Assembly (NCBI GenBank): GCA_963675955.2
Contig: CAXXVR010000009.1
Coordinates: 1,116,001-1,180,000, forward strand
DNA from: Desulfocicer sp963675955
Lineage (GTDB): Bacteria > Desulfobacterota > Desulfobacteria > Desulfobacterales > Desulfobacteraceae
Direction: 5' to 3'
DNA length: 64,000 nucleotides
The position numbers and the translations under genes were made by a program. Of the stretch, positions 34,495 through 47,333 are shown piece after piece. The notes under the pieces were generated by a model, which searched no databases, was not told the origin of the DNA, and saw nothing but the letters and a program-made list of their open reading frames with translations. Each line of letters begins with the position of its first letter. Position 1 is the stretch's first letter.

Positions 34495-37400
34495 ATGTTT
34501 CAGCTTTTAAATGATAAATTTGGAGAATTTTATGTTTAACTGATATCAAAAAAGGAAATGAAAAATTTGCCAACCAACCTTCAGATTGTATCATCAATTC
34601 CTATCCTTTAAAAATATAATCCTGACTATTTTTCAAGTGAATGCTTTGAATCAATTATTTAATTTCTAATAACTCTATTTGCTTAATAACAATTTTTGTT
34701 TCACGAGAAATGTATATACTATTCAACATTGTACTAAATTATGGAACCAGAACTTCCAAATAGATTGTTCCCTTATATTGGTCCGCTAATTAATAATATA
34801 AATCTAGAATTTTAAAATCCATCCTTGCTTTGTCCTGAGATTTTTTTATGTCTTTAAATAATTCTTTTGAAATTCTAAGTGCAAGTGAACTAATTTATTG
34901 ATTTGCATCATTTGACAGATAAAGTGATTTTACTTGGAATAAACTCAATGACAATAGAATTTTTACAAATCTTGGCTGATTTATAAATCCCTGAATTTAA
35001 AGAATTTGTCGAAACAAAGATCTTAATTGCACTGAATTAAATAGTCAATCCAAGTAATGAAATTCTTTAGATATCAACACTCAAGAGACTTGATGAAGTT
35101 ATTATTTTAAGATTTTGAAAATCCTTTATTTTTTAATATGGTGTCAATTTTTCAGGGGAGAAACTTATTGAGGCTTTTAATGTTCTAGATAAATTTAAGT
35201 TTAGTTAAAATATACTATCAGTATTAAGAAGCATAATTAAAATTGCAGTTTAATTACATTTGGATTCAGAAAATGTTGGCGTAAGACATGCTGTTGCACA
35301 AAATGTTCATTTATTAGCTGAAGGTTTAGGATAAGTAGCTACTGGATAGATATTGAATAAATTGTTTAATATTGTCTTGATAGATGAAGATATTTAACTC
35401 AGGATAAACATCCTAACAATCTTGAAAAATTCATTTTGGAAAAGCCAATTTTTCAATTCAATAAATAATTTAAAGAAGATGTTATCAATTGTAAACGATG
35501 CAAATGCTGATATTTAAAAACTGGCTTTAAGCTTTTTATGTTATTTTTATTTTGTTTATTATTTTGTGAATTTTTGTAATAAAAAGGTTAATTAAGGAAC
35601 TTGAATCCTTCAACTATTTAACCGTTTTTAAAAAAAACATTATTTTTTATCCTGTCAAGTCTTATGCAGGATGATTATTTAGCACCAAAAGAACGGTTAA
35701 CGCTTATTCATTAACTAACTGTCATGATCTAAGAAACAAAGGAAATTATATCCCCACATACTTGTATAGTTTTTAAATTTAATTATTTTTCTAAAAAGAG
35801 ATTATTGCTCGGATGCTACTTTCTTAACTAAAACAATACTACACTTCAAATTCCATTCTTTTAATTCCAGTGTTAAATTCTTTAAAATAACTTTGAATTA
35901 CAACCTAATAATAAATGCAACCTTATTCAGATGAAATGATTTGTATTCTACTTGAATTAATTTAGGATAAAGCAGTTAAGAAAAAACGAAAAGTCGCATT
36001 GAAAACTTTTATTGAAGTTATAAAAAATACAAATAATGTCGTGTTCCCTTATTTATAACATCCGAGTTTGTTGGCAAAATTATTAAATTTTTTAAAAATT
36101 GAAGCAGAAAGTCATGTGGATGTTAGAAATTTAGTACTTTAATTAATTGGATTACTTGGGGCTATTGATTATTTTTTAATTAAAAAAGCTTAATAAAACC
36201 TCCCGGAAACAATGCAAGTAGATACCAAGAAGCATTATTCTTTAAAAGAAGTGCAAAGGATTACGAATGAATTGAATCTTAGGTAGTTATTAGATATTAA
36301 TAAGACTGTGATTTTGGAATTAAATGAGCATTAAAATGGGGTTTTAATAGAAGAATTATATGGGTACTATGATGATTTGATATTATTGGATAAAAGAGGA
36401 AATGATCATAAGAAATTAATATTACATCTTTCTAAAATTTATGAGAAATAAAAGATTAAAAAGTAACTAGATTTTGAAGAAGCAAGCACTACAATCTAAG
36501 AAACTAATGAAGCGTTGGAAGAAATTAGTGATTAAGCGATTTTTTAGTTATTGAGTTCGCCTATTGATATAGAATTAAATAATCCAGATTATTACATACA
36601 TGTGACTTTAAAAGCATTATTGAAAATTCTAATGGACGTTTCTTTATAAGTGCATCATGAATTAACTATGGAAACGTTGAAGATGATTATTTTTTAATTG
36701 AAAGAATTAACTTCACATTTTCAGTTTTTGATCTTGCCTGTGCTGATAAAAATGATTTAATTGTTGTACTAAAAATAATAAATCAAATAGATATTATTTA
36801 TCTTTGAAATTCTTGAAATTGCGATTCATTTAAGTGATTTTGAGTTTAAGTAAGAGTATGTTTCATTAGTACTGTAATTAGTGTAGAGTTACCATAAAGA
36901 ACCAAAATTAGCTTTTCATTGTTTGAAAATTTTAAGTATGCTTATTCAAGTTAAAAAGAATGAAGTAAGATTTAAAATGGAACCAATAATTGTCATACTT
37001 GATAATTCTTTAACTAATGATGATCTATTGATCAAGAAAGAATATTATGAAAAAATTTTCTAAATCATGATGAATTTAAGTATATATTCAGAACCTTATT
37101 TATAGAAACTAATTCCTTGCATCTGCAGATTACTGTCAGTCTAACCATCTTTACTGAATACTAATAGAATAGAACTATTATAAAAAGCTTTCGGAGTATT
37201 AAAAATCTTGGTCCGAAAATGTGTTAATGGGACAGTTCAATTCTTGAATTTATTAGTAGCTACTTTGATTAAACTTGCGGAGGAATGCGTAAATGTGGGA
37301 AAGGAGTGATAAACATTAATTAGTCCTATAATGGAGATTTTTGTGCTGTTTTTAATTACTTTTAAATAAGATTTTTTGATTTACTTGCCATTGGTAAATT

Positions 37401-40400
37401 CAGTTGTGAAGAAAAATAATATTTATCATAATGAATATAAAACATGCATCAATAATTTATTGTCGTTTAATAATCTTGAAGAATTTGAAAAAATCTTTGA
37501 AAATGAAGAGTAGTAGCAAAATATTCTATTGTAGTAGAATTTTATGAAAAAAACGGGATTTGAATAAATTAAATTTTGTAAATAAGATCCAGAATTATTA
37601 AAGGAAGCTTTCAATTTAGAAACCAATTTTCTTAAACAAGAATGAATTGATTGGATACATAAGTTGAGTCGAGCCCTCTTAAAACAATCCCCAAATCATG
37701 TCATCCAGTTGACTCTTAAATTAAGTGAAGGTTATCCTTAGCTAGCAAAAGAATTATTTAATATTTCATTTGCATCATGTTGGCACATGTTCAATGACAA
37801 ATAAAAAGAATATATCATGTATTAATTGTAATTTCTAATGACATAGAATACAAATATCCCTGCAAATATTTTATAGATCTTTTTAGAATTGGCTGAATTT
37901 ATGGAACACGATACTTTAAGTTTAGGGTTGAGCAAAACGACTTTAGCAGACCTTGCTGAAGGATGCCAATCATATGCAAAGGCATTGTTTTATAGGGAAC
38001 AGGAACTTGAAACAGCTAATCCAAAGACTATTGAATCTTTATTAAACTTATATTCCAAAATGGGACAAATTGATTCAGCTACTGGATTATTGAAATATTC
38101 AAAACAAATATTGCAGTTTGATTTAAGTGTGGGTTGGTATGAAAAACTTGAAAGATGGGAAGAAGGATTAAATGAATATAGGTTAAAGGTTTTAAAAGGG
38201 GAAGAAGAATATCAAATGCCGAAACTAAGATGTCTTGCAGCTCTAAGTGAATGGGACTTAATTTTATCTCAGGCTGATCAAATATGCTAGACCAAAAAAG
38301 ACAATGGAGAAGATGTGACTGAAGTTTCATTGTTAGCAGCCAATGCGGCAATGGAGCTTGGATAATGGGAGTAAATGGAAAAATGGGTGATTGGTGGAGG
38401 ATATAAAGGAGCAATGTTTGAAGCCTTAGTTGGGATTCGTAAGAAAGAATGGGGACGAGTTGGAAAAGCAGTAGATAATGCGAGAAGAGAAATTGATAAG
38501 GAAATTACATCTTTGGCTGTTGAGAGCTATTAACGAGGATATTAAGGAATAGTAATGTTATAAAAATTAAGTGAAATTGAAGAAATAATGGAATGCTTGA
38601 AAGGAAATGAAGATAAAGAAAGGATTAGAAAAAGATAAGAGTGACGATTGAAAGCATGTGAAAAGAAATTGCATTTGTGGGAGGAATTCTTAGCAATTCG
38701 GGGGTTATTGTTTAGTAAAGTCGAATGCATGTTTGACTGGATTTAAATGGTTCGAATGGCAATTAAAGAGGGATTCATGCAATATGCAAGAAGAATTGTT
38801 TTAGAATTAAAAGAAGAGCTTACAATATGTAAGTAGGAAATTCCCATAGAAATTTATATGTTGGAAATTGAAAGTGAATTGAAAATTTCATAAAATAAGG
38901 AGAAAATGTATGAAATAGTAAATGCATGTTATTTAGAACACATAGTACAAATTAAATAATAGGATTAAAAGGCAAAATTTTACAATTAATTTGGTTTGTG
39001 GCTAAAACAGTTATCAGAGGATTTGAATTTCTAAACAATGGAATAAATCTGCGATATGTTTTAATAAAGTATCAACTGTGGCCCAAACTATTATAAAGGT
39101 TGGAACTAATTTGCAAATATCAGCTATGAGATTGTTCAAATAAATACGATATCAACGGAAATAAAGAGTAAATATGCTATCTAAGCAACGAAAGGGTTCT
39201 TAAAGGCGATAGCTTTGAATATTCGACATGCATTTTAAAATAGTCTTAGATTACTGACTTTAATTTTTTAGTTTGGAGACAATGAAATAATTGCAAATGA
39301 GGTTAGAGCAAGTTTCAAGACTGTGGATATTGCTATTTGAATTGAAGTTATCCCTTAGATTATTGCCCGTTTAGATATTCCAAATCAGAAAATTCAAGAA
39401 TTATTATAAGAAATTCTTTTATATATTTGTGATCAACATCCATAAGCTCTAATTTATTAATTAACTGTGACATGGAAATCGCGGTTCAAAACTCGTCGTG
39501 AACCTGCTATAAAAATCATTGAAAAAATAAGGAGTATTAATAATCAACTTGTAGAAGAAGTTCATTTAATATCAGAAGAAATGGTAAAGGCGGCAATTCT
39601 TTTGAATGAATTCTGGCAGGAAGGAATTGAAGAAGCGTGGAAGACTTATTCAGTAGATAAAAATGTTCCATAAACTCTTCATATTTTAAAAAGTTACTTA
39701 AATTTATTTTTATAAATTTTATTTAGATTTATATGAAAGGACAAAAATCTAATGTGAGTCTTAGAATGAAATAGCATTTCATTCTATGTTTGATTAAGCA
39801 TTAATTTTGTCAGAAGTATGATTGAGATAATTTGAAATTACAAGGGATGAAGCATGTCTTAACCAAGCCTTTGATCTCTATTATTCGATGTACCGACGTA
39901 TAGCTGATCAAATTAAAGAATTAAAGATAGTTCATTTAGAAAATGTTTCCCCTAAGTTATATTCTCTTAAAAACTGCGAGATTTCAATTCCTGGGCTTTA
40001 TAAGCCATCATAACGCAATGTAGTCCGTATCGCTGGATTTCACGCTTAACTCGAGGCATTGCCTTCTAAATAAAAGCCTCGAAAAATAAAAATATATGGT
40101 ACTGATGGAAAGGAATATATGTTTTTATTAAAAGGCCATGAAGATATGAGATAGGATGAAAGAGTCATGCAATTATTTTCATTGATTAATAAATTGTTAA
40201 ATAATAATGAATAAACATAGAAAAAGGAGTTGGGAGTTGTAAGTTATTAGGTGGTCCCTTTGTCTACAAATACAGGAATTGTTGGGTGGGTGCAAAATAG
40301 TAACCCATTTTAACAGTTGATCAAATTTTACAGATAAACTGCCAACGTTATATAAAATAGTGAATTACGCCTGATGCATAGTGTATGCTAGCCATTTGAA

Positions 40401-41464
40401 GTTTTGCCTGCAATTAATAAAGTGGAGATTTTTCGATACATAATGGAGAATTCTAAAGGGGAAGATTTAGAAAAAGTGCTTTGAATGAAGAGTCCAAATA
40501 GTGAAATATGGCTGGAGAGAAGAACTGCATATACAAGAAGTCTAGCTACTATGTCAATTGTTGGATATATTTTAGGACTTGGAGGCTATTATTATTATTA
40601 TTTCTAAAAGTATACTTAGATCGCCATCCAAGTAATATAATGCTAAAAAATGACACATTTCATGTTGTTCATATAGATTTCGGTGATTGCTGGGAAGTTG
40701 CAATGAAACGTGAAAAATTCCCAGAGAGAGTGCCTTTCCGTGCAACGAGGATGCTAATCAAAGCAATGGAAGGCTGTGGTGTTGAAGGTAATTTTCGTTC
40801 AACTTGTGAAAGTGTTATGAGTGTGCTAAGAGAAAATCGTGAATCAGTATTGACTGTGCTAGAAGCTTTTGTGCATGATCCATTATTGCATTGGAGATTA
40901 TTCACGGAAGAGGACTTTAAAAAGGGTGATGGAGTTCGAATTTAAAAGTAGTAGAATTATGAAGTTGAAAAAGATGTAGGAGGATAAAGTATGCTTAGAG
41001 GGATTACATTGTAAAGAACCTTGATTGAAACTAATAGTTTCAATAAAAAAGGTAAACAAAATAATGATGAATTAGAAGAAAAGCCAAAAGAAGAAAAAGA
41101 AGAGGAAGTAAAAATGAAAGAAATAAATAAAGCATCTATGAGTTAAAGCCAACAAGAAGATAACTATTAATTATTAGAACTTCATTCACGTGAAAATGAA
41201 GCCGGGAGTAAAGAAATAAAAGCCTTTATTGAAGAAGTGGCTTAGGAACATCATTAAGAAGAAAATAAATAGCATATTGAGACCGAAATTTTAAATAAAA
41301 AAGCAGTTGATGTTATTGATAGAATCAAAAAAAAGTTAATTGGAAGGGATTTTAAGGAAAATGAAGCTTTAGAAGTACAAGATTAAGTAAACAAGTTGAT
41401 TCTGCAGGCAACATCCCATGAAAACATTTGCTAAGCATATATAGGATGGTGTCCATTTTGGTGA
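34495..41464 (+). CDS. TOR: Target of rapamycin (TOR) kinase
   Basis: Full-length TOR, the PIKK-family Ser/Thr kinase that controls growth, translation and ribosome synthesis. The N-terminal two-fifths are HEAT repeats, with the TOR landmarks QLIGLLGAIDYF and NPDYYIHVTLKALLKILMD. The FAT domain follows (YPQLAKELFN, LELAEFMEHD, HPQALIYQLTV), then an FRB-like segment ending NQAFDLYYSMYRRI, the kinase domain (FLLKGHEDMRQDERVMQLF, LGLGDRHPSNIML, HIDFGDCWEVAM) and the FATC tail ENICQAYIGWCPFW ended by TGA 41462-41464. TGA codons at 37643, 39338, 39819 and 40482 fall where TOR has conserved Trp, and another at 38642 is close to one. Introns include 39693-39726 and a GC-AG intron 40585-40619 inside GLG|DRHPSN. 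Some N-terminal exon borders (near 35100, 35560 and 35900) are unresolved. Confidence 0.95.
37643..37645 (+). other. In-frame TGA at a conserved FAT-domain tryptophan of TOR
   Basis: Local reading KQE-TGA-IDWIHKLSRALLK aligns without gaps to animal TOR DDW-LEWLRRLS, so the TGA occupies the first of two invariant Trp. The second Trp, four codons on, is TGG. Confidence 0.85.
39338..39340 (+). other. In-frame TGA at the conserved Trp before VIPQLIARI in TOR
   Basis: VDIAI-TGA-IEVIPQIIARLDIP aligns with animal IQIDT-W-LQVIPQLIARIDTP. Coding similarity is near identity on both sides, leaving no room for an intron. Confidence 0.9.
40585..40619 (+). other. 35-nt GC-AG intron in the TOR kinase domain
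   Basis: Exon ends CTTGGAG, the intron runs GCTATTATT...TATACTTAG, and the exon resumes ATCGCCATCC. Splicing gives G-L-G-D-R-H-P-S-N, the invariant PIKK catalytic loop. No GT donor can produce it. Confidence 0.92.
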
Positions 41465-41530
41465 TTTAAAGAAAATAAAAAAATTCTATACATTATCAAT
41501 TTTAATAAAATTTTGAATAATAAGATATTT

Positions 41531-44500
41531 TCATTTAATCTTATGACGTACATCAAACATTCCAGTCCCAACTTTAGGCACCTTTATACAATTTTAAATT
41601 CAAAAACAAGAAAGAACCCTTCCAAAGACAACAGAAGCTGATAAACTAGAATTATCATCTTTTTCCCTGTAGAGAGAAGCATGGGTAAGGAATTACATTG
41701 TTGTTTCGAAACTCATTTTTAAAAGTGGAGAAGCAGCATTAGCAATTCCTATACGATTCAATGGCCGAATTACGCCCTATTAAGTCATATAATCAGCGAT
41801 TAAGTATAAATGGCGGGTATCTATTGAGATGTGATAGACATTAAAAACCATTGTGATTTCTGAAATTAAACAATTTCTGGCAGCTTCAATCTAAAAAAAA
41901 ATTAAATGTTTTATTTATTTATTAATGTTTACTCCATAAAGATGCTGCACTTGATTTATGTCATTTGAGTATAATGAATTTTTATCAATTTTAGAGCATT
42001 AATAACAGGCTTGATAATTTATACCTTCAGTTTAAATAATAAATTCCTAATTTTTTTTCATAACATGAGTTTTACTGATGCCTTTAATTTCACTAATAAT
42101 AGTCTAGGAAAGAATATTTTCTATCAAACTATTATTATTATTTGTGAATAATAATAATAAAAAATTAACTTAAGCATGAGCATCTTTCTAGCAGAAAGTG
42201 GCAAAGCAAGGATCAATTCCATTGAATTATTTTCATACGTAAATCCTTAAAACAAAGAAGCGTGCTAGGGAGTAATAAATTAAGAGATGGAATTTTTTGT
42301 TTCTTTATTCTTTTTTGCTTTTTTGGGGGTTGTCATTTGCTCTTCTGCTTAACTATTGTTCTCTTCTTGATTCTCATTGGCAAATTATTATAAATAATCT
42401 TCGATTTCATCTTAATTAAGTCCTGCCAGCTCATTTTCTTCAACATCTGATAAAACTGTATCTTTTTCTACTGAAATTTTGGTTATAAATAAAGTTTGCA
42501 AACCTAAATCACCTGTATGTTTTTGTATTGAAAGGCCATCCTTATTTTGCTCATTTTTGCGTAATTACTTATAGATTGCATTAAGAATTGTTGGGATGAC
42601 AATCCTTTCAATTTTCTTTTAAAAAACATTATATAATAATTTTGAGTACTTTTTTTAAATTTTCCTAGGAAAACCCGAAAATATGTTTGATAGCTTTAGG
42701 ATTTTCAAAAGTTATAATAATCTTATAAACTCTTTTCCTTTCTTAAGCAGGCAATGGCTCTTAATCCTTGTTAATCAAAATCTGTTCATGAACTTCTAAA
42801 CATTTAATAATCTCAAGAATATTAGTCTTCTAAAACTTTCTTGCAATAAATTCTGCTTATGGTTTAGGTATTTCCTTATCACTCAGTCGAATGGTCATTG
42901 ATGGTGTCTTTATTTTTTCTGAAGCGGTCATCAAGATTTCACGAAGCCTAGGAATACCAAGTGTCATATTGACTCCACCATGTCCAGCTAAATGGAAAGT
43001 GTTCAATGTCATTTAAGTTGAGGGCTCGCCTAATGATTGGGCAGCGATAAGTCCTACTGGATGTGCGGGTTCTACAAGAGAATAGAAATACTTAAGACTT
43101 AGGAGAGTAAAAAACCGTTTTTGTGAAATATTGAATTTTTTAAAAAGATTCTCGTTATCATTAAGTTGGTATTGATTCTATGCAAATTATGAGATTAATT
43201 TGATATATTTTTCAGAAATAGCTCCAAAATATTAGGAGGGCGGGAAATTGTTTAAAATTGTATCCAATTCCTGTAATTAAGGATCCGTTTTTCGGGTTTT
43301 TAGATATTGACGAACAGTATTAGATTCCAGCACTTAACTAACATCCGAAGTTCGAAATTTTTGTAGATATCGTGCGTTGTTTTCAAGTATAAATGGAAAT
43401 TATGAGAGGTACCCTTTTTTGATCGGGTCTATTGAATCCTCGCCGTAATAAAATTAGACAATAGATTAATCAGAATCTCTCACTGTATAATCATAAGAAA
43501 CTATTAAATTTTCAAGATTTTTTATCAAACACCTCTATAGATAACCACTTCTACTTGTTTTCACTGCAGTATCAATTAATCCCTCTCGCCCAGCCATACA
43601 ATGGAAAAAAAATTCTTAAGGCCTTAATCCCGTTAAAAACCTGTCAGCAACAAAACCTCCAGCTCTTGCCCCAATTTCACCACTTTAAAAACTTGGCAAA
43701 GATCTCCCACTTGGCATTAATGGTACTCGTTTTCCTTCGAGTTCTTATTAGCCAAGCAATAAACTGACTTAATTGTGATTAACAAGGGATCCTTTTGCTC
43801 CTGACTATACCATTGCAGAAAAGGAATTGTCTGGGAAGGGGATACGAAGACTTGAAATAAGTGCAAAAATTTTTGAAGTAGCTTGGTTAAGTGTGCCTTT
43901 GACAACTGCATCAATGTCTTGAATTAACTCAGGATTGACAAGCAATTTTACAAATTATTCGCGGAGTTCCTCGTCATCAGCATCTTTAGGTAATTTAAAA
44001 TAGCTTCGAAGTGCTTCTTTGACTTCAAGTTCTGCATTGGAGATATATTAAGCCCGAAGAGCGTCGCCTTCATCAGTTAAATGCAAATCACCAACCGAAC
44101 AAGTGCAAGCTTAATGTAATTATAAATAAGCCATAAAAAGACGAGACAATGCCGTTAGAAGTTTTCCTGTACAATCAGGGCCATATAGTTCATAAAATGA
44201 ATGTATCATTCCAAATTCGGAATTTCCTATTTGATTCTTATCAATAACACCAGTAAGTAAATCCCCTTTATGAACTGTGATAATATTTTCCATATCAGTT
44301 GGCCCACATAATGTCGCTCTACTCATTTTAGTATTAGAGCTCATAGAAAATGGCTATTAATTATTACATTGTATCAAACATTGAAGAATACAACTGATAA
44401 TTTACTTTCCGGAATAAAGTTATTATGGTTTTAGAATACATGCATCAGGAATTTCAAGTTTCATATTATTCGGTAAGATTTTTCCAACTGACACATACAC

Positions 44501-47107
44501 AAGTTATTAGAACTCATATTTTGTAAAAAAAGTATCACGCAAAGTTAAGCGTACAGAACTTGTAACAGAATCTTGAATTAGCCCTCTAATAGGTTTGCCA
44601 TCCTTGGCCACAATATAATTAAAATCAGAATTAGCAATGGATTGGCATTCCATCCTGGAGACATAATCTTAAAGCAAATGCATGTTCATTTCATCGCCAT
44701 CAAAATCTGCATTGAAACTTGAACAATTTGCGTAATGCATTCGAAAAGTATCTTCCTTTTTTAAGACTTTCACTTTAAATCCCATGATACTTTGTTTATG
44801 CAAACTTGGCTAGCGATTAAATAAACACCAATCTCCATCCATAACTTAACGTTATACAATTTTAGTTTCATTTGATAAAAGTAATGTTTATGCTAGCGCT
44901 TTACGTTACTATTCAGTCCTATATTTAAGATTTATTGTTTCTTTATTTATTTAGATTGTTACAGCTCCAGGGTACTCAAATGGACCATTTTCAATAAGTT
45001 TTCTAAGAAACTCAATATTGTACTCATTCACAGGTTCATTAATTGTTAATGTTTTTGCAATGAATAAAGGAACACCAAGTTCGTTCGTTGCTAAGTTTGG
45101 ATCAGGACTGATAACTGAACGAGCTGAGTAATTTACTCTGAGAAAACTATTAAAACTAAAATGTTTATTACCTTTTTCCCATAATCTTCATTCTAAATAA
45201 ACCTTCCTTTTTTTCTAAGAGCTACTTGATTCCTTATCCCTCTGCTTCGTTACCTTTTGTGCTAATCGATGCATCAAAGTAACAGTTTAAACAATCTTGT
45301 AAATCTATCCATTTTCCTATGATTTTTGATAAATGTTATCCCTTTATTTATAAATTTATTGTTTGTTTAAAAAATTAAAACTTTGAAGTTTTCTATCAAT
45401 TCAGGGCTAATCTTAGTATCTTTTTTGAATTGTAAATTATTTTTTTTCAAATTTTCACTAATAATCTAATCATCCTTATTAGAATGAATCAATAGATCTC
45501 TTATTTCTTAATTTAATTATAACATTTTTGTTAGTAATATTGTATGTCCATGTAAGAAAGTTTAATCTAAATTTAATAAACAATTTTAGTTTAATACCTC
45601 CAAGCTTATTTTCTGGGCGAAACCTATTTGGAGTCACTAGGGTAGCTTCCACAAAGAACATATCTGGGCCATTCGAAATAATTTCGTAACCTTATCGAAA
45701 CAATTATTTTGATCAAAAAAACAACCATTTTCAGAATTTTATAGCGTATTGTCATTTATTAATAAATTTCCAAAAAGTATGTTCAAAATAGCTCTTTCTT
45801 TTTGCCAAAGAACTTGGACATGTTCTTTCACTTCTATTGGATTTAAGAAATGCTAAATTTTTTTTTATTTAATATGAGGATTTTTTTCAAGTGATTCTGA
45901 TTCCTCTTCTATAATTTTTAATTAAGCAGACCCTTTCACTTTTATTGACCTTCAAAAATTAAAAATAAAAAAATAATTACTATTCAATTTTTGTTACAAA
46001 AAATTTCGAGTATCCTTCTTTTGAAACAACTGGATTCCTTTTCCCACAATGTGGGCATTTCTATTAGCCACCTGCAACACAAGACCAGAAAGAATGAATC
46101 AATTCCCTTTGAATAAAATTGTAAAACAATTATTTAAAAGTGGAACTTCAAAACTTTATTAATTTAGTTAGTATTTTAATAGTGTGTAAAATCGTAATCC
46201 TAACTTTTCAAATTCAATAAATTCTTAATTTCTTTAATCTTCGCCAGGACAGCATTTACTTATCTTTCAGCCATTTCGTCTTCTAATACATTGTTTTGTT
46301 TCTAAGTTTCTGCTTTCTATTACTATTTGGACTATTTTTTTTATTTTTTATTCGGAGTTTGAGTTTATCTCTGATTAGTCAACTCTGAGATATTTGACTA
46401 TTGAGTCATCATTGAATCGGCTCTAGATTTCCCTGTGGTTTTGCTTTCCAAGTCAAACTCTAATAACGGATCCTTTTTTTGTTCAAGTAAATGTTGTTTG
46501 TAATAACGGTTTTCGCATAATTTTTCATATTCTGAGCGTTCAGTGAGATAACCCAATTTCGTTAGGAGAAACATCATTGCAAAATTTTTTAATCTTTGTT
46601 TAGGATATAAAAAATAAATTAAATTAATTAGTTTACTTTCGATCAGGAATTTTTAAACGATGACAATAAAAGCATTTGGATCTAAATTTATATTGAAAAT
46701 ATTAATTCAAACTTACTTCATTACACGTAATAAAGTTGGAACCAAAAATGGATTATACAACGGAAGAATCAGTTCAATATGTCCTAAATGTCCAGGACAT
46801 CCAGAAGCAGCTGCTTATTTTGAACTTGACCCGGGTGCTTATCCACAAGTAATACATTTTGAAAGCTAGTCGTAAGGAGAAACGCCCATGCTTTAGTCAT
46901 ATAATCCCCCTAAAATAGTTTTTTAAAAAAGTGATGGTATGTACCAATTATTGCTTGATTCATTTTATCAAATGCAATAGGGTTGGTTATTTCTTTGACA
47001 CTGAGTGATCTGATTTCTGCATTTGTATAGTACCCAAAATAGAGTCCGTCAAGTTTATGGTGAATATTTTGGGAATATTGTTGCTTTTTTAAATTTGACT
47101 ATGCCAT
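41531..47107 (-). CDS. RPA1: RNA polymerase I largest subunit (A190/RPA1)
   Basis: Largest subunit of the polymerase that makes rRNA in the nucleolus. Landmarks in order: EIRSLSVKEITNP, zinc-binding CITCG...CPGHLGHIEL, FFVEATLVTPNRFRPENKLG, GIKQLLEKKEGLFRMKIMGK, YSARSVISPDPNLATNELGVP, the Mg2+-binding catalytic loop NADFDGDEMN (about 44716-44684), GLIQDSV, FVADRFLTGLRPQEFFFH, the trigger-loop region AAQSLGEPSTQMTLNTFHLAGHG and the C-terminal QLIADYMTQQGVIRPFNR...KMSFETT. The Pol I forms (VISPDPN.ATNE.GVP; acidic, Gln-rich jaw insertion) exclude Pol II, and there is no CTD. At least seven short introns are needed, including 39 nt before GGLYD. Start ATG 47107, stop TGA 41533-41531, tail to tail with TOR. 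Confidence 0.93.
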
Positions 47108-47333
47108 AAGTATTAATTTACTTTATGAAATAATTCACTTATTTTTTTGTTTTTATTTATTATTGGATAAGAAATAGTATTAAATTATGCTTTATTAATT
47201 GCTTTTAAATAATTAAATTTTAATACTTTAATGAAAGAGATAATAAAATTGAAATTTTGTTTTTTTTTGCCAAAATAAATTAATTCATTATGTTAAACTA
47301 TATAAACTGAGTTATTATTTTTTTCAATTATTT

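Noticed and set aside
34495..35560. N-terminal HEAT region as a separate PP2A scaffold (PR65) gene
   Set aside because: The repeats continue in frame into unmistakable TOR HEAT, FAT and kinase domains, and the total length fits one TOR gene.
43555..43767. A rightward standard-code ORF within the RPA1 region
   Set aside because: It lies antisense to the strongly conserved FVADRFLTGLRPQE block of RPA1.
44120..44344. A short standard-code ORF as an independent gene
   Set aside because: It is an internal exon piece of RPA1, open by chance because it has no Gln TAA/TAG codons.
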